From: an uncultured Rhodospirillaceae bacterium
GTDB taxonomy: Bacteria > Pseudomonadota > Alphaproteobacteria > UBA8366
Direction: 5' to 3'
Assembly (NCBI GenBank): GCA_913043025.1
Contig: CAJWLM010000025.1
Coordinates: forward strand, 1-42,854
Length of the DNA: 42,854 nt
Position 1 is the first letter of the stretch. Each line of letters begins with the position of its first letter. The notes beneath the pieces are model-generated. The model searched no databases. It had not been told where the DNA came from and worked only from the letters and a program-made list of their open reading frames with translations. Both the position numbers and the translations under genes were made by a program. Of this stretch, positions 33,210 through 40,089 are shown piece after piece.

Positions 33210-34880
33210 ATGAACCAGGAAGATCCATTACCTACCAACTTTATAATGGAGCAGGTACGCAGTGACCTCGACAAAGGAAAAACTGCAACTGTTGTTACTC
33301 GATTTCCACCGGAACCCAATGGTTACCTTCATCTTGGGCACGCGAAAGCCATCTGTCTAAATTTTAGCCTTGCATCACAATTCAACGGCCGATGTCATCT
33401 CCGGCTGGATGACACAAATCCATCAAAAGAAGATAAACAATATATCGATGCGATAAAAAGAGATGTTAAATGGCTTGGTTACGATTGGGGCGATCATCTT
33501 TATTATGCCTCCGATAATTTTGACCAACTCTACCAAATGGCTTTAAGTCTAATTGAAGCAGGCTACGCCTATGTAGATGACTTAAGTGCAGAAGAAATAA
33601 GAGAGTATCGCGGTTCGCTTACAGCACCCGGACGCGAAAGCCCAAGCCGTAACCGAACGAGAGAAGAAAATATTTTACTGTTTGAGCGAATGAAGAACGG
33701 CAAATTTGCTGATGGTGAAAAAGTTCTTCGTGCAAAAATCGATATGTCTTCGGGTAACATAAACCTAAGAGATCCGGTTTTATTTCGTATTTTACGAACT
33801 CCGCACCCACGCACCGGTACCCTATGGAAAATTTATCCCACCTACGATTTTGCACACGGTCAGTCGGATGCTATTGAACACGTTACTCATTCTCTATGCA
33901 CGCTGGAGTTTGAAGATCATCGTCCGTTATATGACTGGCTACTTGAAAAATTACCTGTCCCGTCCCGACCTAGACAGTTTGAATTTGCGCGCCTCAATAT
34001 GTCACACACAGTTCTTTCGAAGCGTAATTTAATGAGATTGGTTGATACCGGCCGTGTAACTGGTTGGGATGACCCTCGTATGCCCACACTATCAGGCCTT
34101 CGACGTCGGGGAGTACCACCCGAAGCAATTCGAAACTTTATTTCAAAGCTATCAGTATCCAAAAGGGAGGGAGTTGTAGAGTTAGCAGCCTTTGAATTTG
34201 AAATTCGAGAATACCTCAATCAACACGCCGAACGTCGACTAGCGGTTTTGAAACCCCTTAAGGTTACTATTGAAAATTACCCGCCTGGAAAATCGGAACA
34301 AGTAACGGCATCAAACAATCCTAAAGATGAAAATGCTGGAACTCGATTATTAACCTTTAGTCGTGAAATTTACATTGAGCGAGACGATTTCATGGAGGAC
34401 CCGCCAAAAAAGTTCTTTAGATTGGGCCCCGGGCGCGAGGTGCGACTTCGTTTCTCTTATTATCTCAAGTGCAAGGAGATCGTAAAAGATCAATTGGGTA
34501 ATGTGACAGAATTACGATGTAGCTATGACCCCGAAACAAAGGGCGCCCCCCCTCCAGATGGAAGAAAGGTCAAAGGTGTCATTCATTGGGTTTCTGCATT
34601 GGATGCAGTAGAGGCAGAAGTACGCTTATATAATCCCCTCTTTTCAGATGAAGCACCCGGAAAAGAAGGTAATGTTGAGGATCAAATTGATATTGAATCC
34701 CTAAAAGTAATCAATGGATGTAAAATTGAACCAAGCCTAGCAAATGTAACTGTTGGTAATGCAATACAATTTGAGCGTAATGGATATTTCTGTGTTGATA
34801 ACGATTCCAGGCCTGAAAGGCTTGTTTTTAATCGTACAATTGCGCTTCGAGATAGCTGGACAAAAGCCAAAGCTGATTGA
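33210..34880 (+). CDS. glnS: Glutaminyl-tRNA synthetase
   Basis: The 556-residue class I synthetase has the HIGH-type motif in PEPNGYLHLGHAK (34-46) and the KMSKS-type motif as VLSKR at 268-272, as in GlnRS (VMSKR). DDTNPSKED is at the usual place, and the C-terminal anticodon-binding beta-barrels run from about 340 with TFSREIYIERDDF and LGPGREVRLR. It charges tRNA-Gln directly. Most Alphaproteobacteria instead make Gln-tRNA with GatCAB, so the presence of glnS is of some interest for placing the organism. It is a single gene between the UPF0060 gene and the type I secretion operon. A weak GAAGAG precedes the ATG at 33210. Confidence 0.96.
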   Translation: MNQEDPLPTNFIMEQVRSDLDKGKTATVVTRFPPEPNGYLHLGHAKAICLNFSLASQFNGRCHLRLDDTNPSKEDKQYIDAIKRDVKWLGYDWGDHLYYASDNFDQLYQMALSLIEAGYAYVDDLSAEEIREYRGSLTAPGRESPSRNRTREENILLFERMKNGKFADGEKVLRAKIDMSSGNINLRDPVLFRILRTPHPRTGTLWKIYPTYDFAHGQSDAIEHVTHSLCTLEFEDHRPLYDWLLEKLPVPSRPRQFEFARLNMSHTVLSKRNLMRLVDTGRVTGWDDPRMPTLSGLRRRGVPPEAIRNFISKLSVSKREGVVELAAFEFEIREYLNQHAERRLAVLKPLKVTIENYPPGKSEQVTASNNPKDENAGTRLLTFSREIYIERDDFMEDPPKKFFRLGPGREVRLRFSYYLKCKEIVKDQLGNVTELRCSYDPETKGAPPPDGRKVKGVIHWVSALDAVEAEVRLYNPLFSDEAPGKEGNVEDQIDIESLKVINGCKIEPSLANVTVGNAIQFERNGYFCVDNDSRPERLVFNRTIALRDSWTKAKAD

Positions 34881-35009
34881 CCACGCTCAAGCGTAAAAAT
34901 GGATAACGATCCGCTATTATTATCATTGCAATTATAATACGTTAAAACTTCAACGCGTGCCCTCACTAATGCCGCTTTTTTACTCGTTGCTAAGACTTGG
35001 AGATTACTT

Positions 35010-37208
35010 TTGCCTGAGACGAAGAATAGGAAAGAAATCAAACCTCCAGTCGAACCTCAGAAAATCGACACGGGAGCAGCATGCCTTGTGCTCCTTTTGA
35101 GGTTTTTTGGTATGCCGGGCGACGTTGAGGCTATACGTCACGAGTTTGGCGAAGCTGAAAAGCCGCTAGGAACGCAGGATGTTTTACGAGCAGCACGAAA
35201 GTTTGGCCTAAAATCTCGATCTATCAAAACAACTTGGGACCGTCTGCGTAAAACCAGTTTACCCGCTATAGCGCAAACGCATACCGGTGACTTTATTATT
35301 TTAGGGCAGATTGCAGAAGATAAAATACTTATACAATCTCCCTCATCAAACGGGCCACAAACCCTTTCCCGAAAAGAGTTTGAGAATATTTGGAACGAGG
35401 AAGTTATTCTCATTACTCAACGTGCGCCAATACTCGGAAAAGGCGGAAAATTCGATATTTCCTGGTTCATACCAGTTCTCCTTCGATATAAGCGAATTTT
35501 CTCAGAGGTGATAGTCGCGTCATTTTTCTTACAAGTATTTGCTTTGGTTTCGCCACTTTTCTTTATGGTCATCATAGATAAAGTGTTGGTGCATCGAGGA
35601 TTAACTACACTTGATGTATTAGTGTTTGGCCTTTTGGTGGTATCTATTTTCGAAGTTCTTTTGGGCCTTTTGCGTACATATATTTTCTCCCACACCACAA
35701 ATAGAGTGGACGTAGAGTTGGGCGCTAAGCTTTTTGATCACCTTTTAAAATTACCCCTCTCCTATTTCCAAGCTCGCAGAACTGGTGAATCTATTGCAAG
35801 AGTTCGTGAGTTAGAGAACATTAGAAATTTTATTACAGGCTCGTCTTTGACATTGGTTATCGATCTTTTCTTTACCTTTGTCTTTTTTGCCGTGATGTAT
35901 GTGTTTTCGCCGACACTTACTTGGATCGTTTTATCTTCGATACCATTTTATGTTGTTCTTTCAATATTAGTGACTCCGGTCTTACGTCGTCGAATAGAGG
36001 AAAAATTCCAACGCGGCGCTGTGAACCAGGCTTTTTTAGTAGAATCAATCAGTGGAGTCGAAACACTGAAGGCTATGGCCGTCGAACCCCAAATGCAAAG
36101 GCGATGGGAAGATCAACTTGCAGGATATGTTGGCGCAAGTTTCAAGACAACCCACTTAAGCAATATTTCCGGACAAACAGCGCAATTAATAAGCAAAGTT
36201 ACTTTAGCATTAACGCTCTATTTCGGTGCTTTGATGGTCGTTGGAGGGGACCTGACTGTCGGCCAGCTTGTCGGCTTCAATATGTTATCGCAACGCGTAA
36301 TTGGACCAATTTTGCGCCTTGCTAATCTTTGGCAGGACTTCCAACAGGCTCGGATCTCAGTTGACCGGCTTGGCGACATTCTCAATACACCTACGGAACC
36401 ACGTCAAAACATAAATCGTGCAACCATGCCCCAAATAAAGGGTTTTATAAGCTTCGAAGATGTCATATTTCGATACAAACACGATGGACCAGAAGTGCTG
36501 CGACGAGTTAATCTGACCGTGAAAGCCGGTGAAGTTATCGGTATCGTTGGTCCCTCAGGGTCCGGGAAAAGCACACTCACCAAACTGGTACAAAGACTAT
36601 ACCTGCCTGAAAGTGGTCGCGTGCTCGTTGATGGCACTGACTTAGCAATGATTGATACCTCATGGCTAAGGCGGCAGATAGGGGTCGTCCTTCAGGAAAA
36701 TGTGCTTTTCAATAGGACAGTTCGCGATAATATCGCACTTTCGGACCCTGGAATGACCATGGAACGTGTCGTAGCAGCAGCTAAGTTAGCAGGTGCGCAT
36801 GATTTCATTTTAGAGCTTCCTGAAGGTTACGATACCGAAATTGGGGAACGCGGCAATACGGTTTCAGGCGGCCAACGCCAGCGAATTGCAATTGCACGCG
36901 CCCTAGTAAGCAATCCACGAATACTTATTTTTGATGAGGCTACGAGCGCGTTGGACTATGAGTCAGAGGTCGCCATTCAAAAAAATATGCGTAATATTTG
37001 TAAAGGCCGCACGGTAATGATTATAGCACATAGGCTCTCGGCAGTTAGGGACGCGGATCGAATTGTAACGATTGAGTCGGGTGAAATTACAGAGCAAGGA
37101 ACTCATAAGGAATTGATTTCTCGTGGTGGCCGGTACGCGAAACTGCATGCACTCCAAATGGGTGCTCCTGTTCCCCAAGAGAGCAGCACAAATTCTGAGA
37201 AGAGTTGA
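35010..37208 (+). CDS. Type I secretion ABC transporter/permease with degenerate C39-like domain
   Basis: The 732-residue protein starts at TTG 35010 with GGAG seven bases upstream. Domains in order: a C39-peptidase-like domain at about 15-140, a six-helix ABC membrane domain at about 155-440, and an ATPase domain. In the first, the catalytic-Cys position reads D20-T21-G22 instead of D-C-G, so proteolysis is not expected, as in HlyB-type transporters that dock RTX substrates. The ATPase has Walker A GPSGSGKST at 514-522, signature SGGQ at 619-622, Walker B ILIFDE ending at 643 and H-loop His674. It is an inner-membrane exporter for RTX-type substrates. It is first in an operon with the adaptor (one base gap) and the TPR-TTL gene. 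The RTX gene at 40090-42854 is the probable cargo. Confidence 0.95.
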   Translation: MPETKNRKEIKPPVEPQKIDTGAACLVLLLRFFGMPGDVEAIRHEFGEAEKPLGTQDVLRAARKFGLKSRSIKTTWDRLRKTSLPAIAQTHTGDFIILGQIAEDKILIQSPSSNGPQTLSRKEFENIWNEEVILITQRAPILGKGGKFDISWFIPVLLRYKRIFSEVIVASFFLQVFALVSPLFFMVIIDKVLVHRGLTTLDVLVFGLLVVSIFEVLLGLLRTYIFSHTTNRVDVELGAKLFDHLLKLPLSYFQARRTGESIARVRELENIRNFITGSSLTLVIDLFFTFVFFAVMYVFSPTLTWIVLSSIPFYVVLSILVTPVLRRRIEEKFQRGAVNQAFLVESISGVETLKAMAVEPQMQRRWEDQLAGYVGASFKTTHLSNISGQTAQLISKVTLALTLYFGALMVVGGDLTVGQLVGFNMLSQRVIGPILRLANLWQDFQQARISVDRLGDILNTPTEPRQNINRATMPQIKGFISFEDVIFRYKHDGPEVLRRVNLTVKAGEVIGIVGPSGSGKSTLTKLVQRLYLPESGRVLVDGTDLAMIDTSWLRRQIGVVLQENVLFNRTVRDNIALSDPGMTMERVVAAAKLAGAHDFILELPEGYDTEIGERGNTVSGGQRQRIAIARALVSNPRILIFDEATSALDYESEVAIQKNMRNICKGRTVMIIAHRLSAVRDADRIVTIESGEITEQGTHKELISRGGRYAKLHALQMGAPVPQESSTNSEKS

Positions 37209-37209
37209 A

Positions 37210-38598
37210 ATGAAAAGTGCGGTTGAAAAGATAAAAGTCTCCCTGCTCGAATGGTGGAATACACGCCGAGAAAATAAAGCCGGTGAGGATGAGCTTGCTT
37301 TCATGCCATCGGCCATCGAGGTCATGGAGCGACCTGCATCACCTGCGGCACGGACAGTAGCATTATCGCTATCAGCCTTCTTTATTATTACCGTAATATG
37401 GTCGATCATGGGCAAGGTCGATATCGTTGCCGTTGCTACGGGTAAGATTATTCCAATCGGCGGTGTACAAACAATACAACCACTAGAAATTGGGGTTGTG
37501 CGTGCAATCCATGTTAAAGACGGACAAGAAGTGAAAAAAGGGGACCTCCTCATAGAGTTAGACCCCACGGAAAGTGAGGTGGATAGAGGACAGGTGCTTC
37601 GCGAGTTCATAGCTTCGACTGCCGAATTCAGGCGGTTGGAGGCTAACCTGCGTGCACTTGACAAGAACCCCCCTGATTTTATTCCTCCAGAAAACGCACC
37701 AGAACACCTAGTTAGTATGCATCGAGAGAAATTAAAATCGGATATGCTTGCTCACGAAGCCAAGACGGCAGCCTATGATGCAGAATACTCCCGCAGAGTA
37801 GCCGAACGAGCCGCAATATTTGCAGAAATTGCAAAACTTGAAGGTACAATACCGTTAGTACGCGAGAGGGAGGCTGCTTTGGCACGGCTAATCCGCACCG
37901 GAAATGCTCCGCGCCGCCAATGGCTTGAAGTAAAACAAAGCCTGATCGAGCAAAAACAAAATTTGATAATTCAACGTCATCGCGTGGTTGAAGCAGAAGC
38001 AGCGATGATCTCGGCGGCGAAACAGCGAGATCAACTTGCAGCCGATGCTCGACGTGATGCTCTCACGCAGATGGTCGAAGCAAGGAATAAAATGAATGCG
38101 GCCGAACTACAAATGAGAACAGCAGAAAAACGAGAAAATATGCAACAACTTTCAGCACCAACTGACGGAACAGTGCAGCAACTAAATGTTTACACGGTTG
38201 GTGGTGTAGTTCAGCCCGCACAAATACTAATGTTAGTTGTGCCAAAAGGAACCCAATTAGAAGCTGAGGCAATGGTGTTGAATAAAGACAAAGGATTTGT
38301 ACATGCCGGACAAGAGACGGAAGTGAAAGTAGAAAGTTTTCCATTTACAAAATATGGAACAATTAAAGGCGTACTTAAATTTTTATCCGGTGATGCCATT
38401 CAAGATAAAGACCTCGGGCTCGTTTACGCCAGTCGTATTAAACTTAGCAAAGCTACGATCCGAGCAGATGGAAAAGATATACAACTTACACCTGGCATGG
38501 CAGTAACTGTCGAAATTAAAACCGGGAAAAGACGCATAATTGAATTTCTAATGGCGCCACTTCTTCGCTACAAGTCAGAGGCCTTACGAGAGAGGTAG
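37210..38598 (+). CDS. Type I secretion HlyD-family periplasmic adaptor
   Basis: Read from the ATG at 37210 (AGAAGAG ribosome-like site upstream), the protein has 462 residues. A longer in-frame version starting inside the ABC gene is rejected. It has an N-terminal cytosolic part, one membrane segment at about 48-68 (TVALSLSAFFIITVIWSIMG), then the T1SS-specific KVDIVAVATGKIIPIGGVQTIQPLE and VVRAIHVKDGQEVKKGDLLIELD. A coiled-coil hairpin runs over about 130-310 (HREKLKSDMLAHEAKTAAYDAEY and others), and the C-terminal lipoyl and beta-barrel part follows (LSAPTDGTVQQLNVYTVGGVV). It links the ABC exporter to a TolC-type outer-membrane channel, which is not in the window. It has the PrtE/HlyD family length. 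The next gene starts two bases after its stop. Confidence 0.94.
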   Translation: MKSAVEKIKVSLLEWWNTRRENKAGEDELAFMPSAIEVMERPASPAARTVALSLSAFFIITVIWSIMGKVDIVAVATGKIIPIGGVQTIQPLEIGVVRAIHVKDGQEVKKGDLLIELDPTESEVDRGQVLREFIASTAEFRRLEANLRALDKNPPDFIPPENAPEHLVSMHREKLKSDMLAHEAKTAAYDAEYSRRVAERAAIFAEIAKLEGTIPLVREREAALARLIRTGNAPRRQWLEVKQSLIEQKQNLIIQRHRVVEAEAAMISAAKQRDQLAADARRDALTQMVEARNKMNAAELQMRTAEKRENMQQLSAPTDGTVQQLNVYTVGGVVQPAQILMLVVPKGTQLEAEAMVLNKDKGFVHAGQETEVKVESFPFTKYGTIKGVLKFLSGDAIQDKDLGLVYASRIKLSKATIRADGKDIQLTPGMAVTVEIKTGKRRIIEFLMAPLLRYKSEALRER

Positions 38599-38600
38599 GG

Positions 38601-40088
38601 ATGAACATCACTGAAAAAATAGAACAACTCAAAGACCAAGTTCTTCCTTTTCGTCCTTTTGAAGCGATGGAGGAAGCGGAAACTCTCGTAAATGCAAATC
38701 CCAGAGATGCAGAGTCTCATTTCTTTCTTGCTAGCATATACAAGTTACTTAACCGGCATCACGATGCCGCACTGACATTTGAAAAAACTTATGAACTGGA
38801 GAACAGTGCTCATCCGGCTTTGTTCAATGCCGGTATTTGCTTCAATGAGTTAGGTCAACCCGACCAAGCGCTAAAATTTTTTGATCGAGCGGCAGAAGCG
38901 GCAGGAACTAATTCAATTCTACCATCCCTTTTAGGGGCACTTTCACTGCATCGTGCAGGTGACCCAGAAGAAGCTATTCACCGTTATCAAAGGGTGATGA
39001 ATTTTGCACCTACGAACGCGAGTTTACTCTATGGGCTAATGGCTGCAGAACGTGACCGTGGAGGTGATACTGCCGCAGAACAGTACGTTAAACAAATTCA
39101 AAAAGGATTTAGTAGATATCCAGAGAGTAAAATTGACTTGGTTACATTTCATCAAAATTATGATTATGCTGGATGGAAAGCATGGGCAGATAAAGATAAC
39201 TTTATCACGTCAACTCGATCCTGGGCCTCAAAAGCTAAACACAGCTTGCCCAATTTTTTGCCAAAGAGCTACATAATTCCGCAAGACACGCACCTATTAA
39301 AAGATGATAGCAAGCTCAAAAAAAATCCCATATGGATCGTTAAATCTACTACACTTAGCGCTTCAATTGGCACCCACCTCATAAGCGATCTCAGCTTGCT
39401 TAAGGCTGACCCAAATTGGATTGTGCAAGAGTATATTGCCAATCCATACCTAATAAAGGGTCGTAAATTTGCAATGCGCACCTACCTTTTAGTAAGCTCA
39501 TATGACCCCGTTCGCGCCTATTTGTTCCGAGGTGGCACGGCAAAGGTTGCGCTCCGTAAATATACTACCGACCCTGAAAGTTTTCATTTAACATCAGTTC
39601 ATACCGAGCATACCCGGCCGGACCGCCATCGAAAAGATCTTAAGGATGCTCTCGCATCCGATATTGGCAAAAAGGGCTGGTGGACAATTGATCAGCTATT
39701 TATATACCTTGAAAAAGAAGGACTTCAGCCAACAGAAATATGGAACCAGGCTTGTGTGATTGCTCGAACATTAATTGAAGCAATGGTCGTTACAAACTTC
39801 TTTGAACAGCATGCGCCGAAGAACATCCGCCATGGGTATGGGCCTAAATTTATCGCGCTCGATTTAATTTTAGATGACAATGAAAAGCTTTGGCTTTCTG
39901 AGATTGAACGAGGCCCTACGTATAACCGAATTTTTAATAGTGATGGCACCGAAAAAATGACGTTTGATGGTTTAGCCAATATGGCTGTTTGTCCGTTTGG
40001 CAAAGAGACTGACCGCGAAACTCAAATCTCAATTGCAAAAAAACATGAGGATCTACACAGCGATAGGTTTACTCTGATATACGGGTAA
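38601..40088 (+). CDS. TPR protein fused to a tubulin-tyrosine-ligase-like ATP-grasp domain
   Basis: The 495-residue protein has an N-terminal TPR region (about 20-160: AESHFFLASIYKLLNRHHDAALTFEKTYEL, ALFNAGICFNELGQPDQALKFFDRAAEA, then PEEAIHRYQRVMNF). From about 180 comes a TTL-type ATP-grasp fold. PIWIVKSTTLSASIGTHL carries Lys248, QEYIANPYLIKGRKFAMRTYLLV (276-298) matches the TTL VQxYIxxPLLIxGxKFDxRxYxLV motif, and LDLILDDNEKLWLSEIERGPT (420-440) matches the Mg-binding strand. Two positions depart from TTL: Ala291 where KFD has Asp, and Glu436 where LEvN has Asn. TTL relatives join amino acids to protein termini or Glu side chains. The gene starts two bases after the HlyD stop, so it belongs to the secretion operon; a role in modifying the exported RTX protein is inferred. 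There is no signal peptide. Confidence 0.85.
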   Translation: MNITEKIEQLKDQVLPFRPFEAMEEAETLVNANPRDAESHFFLASIYKLLNRHHDAALTFEKTYELENSAHPALFNAGICFNELGQPDQALKFFDRAAEAAGTNSILPSLLGALSLHRAGDPEEAIHRYQRVMNFAPTNASLLYGLMAAERDRGGDTAAEQYVKQIQKGFSRYPESKIDLVTFHQNYDYAGWKAWADKDNFITSTRSWASKAKHSLPNFLPKSYIIPQDTHLLKDDSKLKKNPIWIVKSTTLSASIGTHLISDLSLLKADPNWIVQEYIANPYLIKGRKFAMRTYLLVSSYDPVRAYLFRGGTAKVALRKYTTDPESFHLTSVHTEHTRPDRHRKDLKDALASDIGKKGWWTIDQLFIYLEKEGLQPTEIWNQACVIARTLIEAMVVTNFFEQHAPKNIRHGYGPKFIALDLILDDNEKLWLSEIERGPTYNRIFNSDGTEKMTFDGLANMAVCPFGKETDRETQISIAKKHEDLHSDRFTLIYG

Positions 40089-40089
40089 A

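Noticed and set aside
34933-34938. Perfect TATAAT -10 box upstream of the secretion operon
   Set aside because: No -35-like sequence occurs at 16 to 18 bases before it and there is no extended TG, so it is not listed as a promoter.
37123-37209. N-terminal extension of the HlyD adaptor inside the ABC gene
   Set aside because: It would overlap the ABC gene by 86 bases, and residues before Met at 37210 match no adaptor.
36963-37664. 233-codon minus-strand open frame over the ABC/HlyD junction
   Set aside because: Serine- and threonine-rich translation without motifs, antisense to two clear secretion genes.
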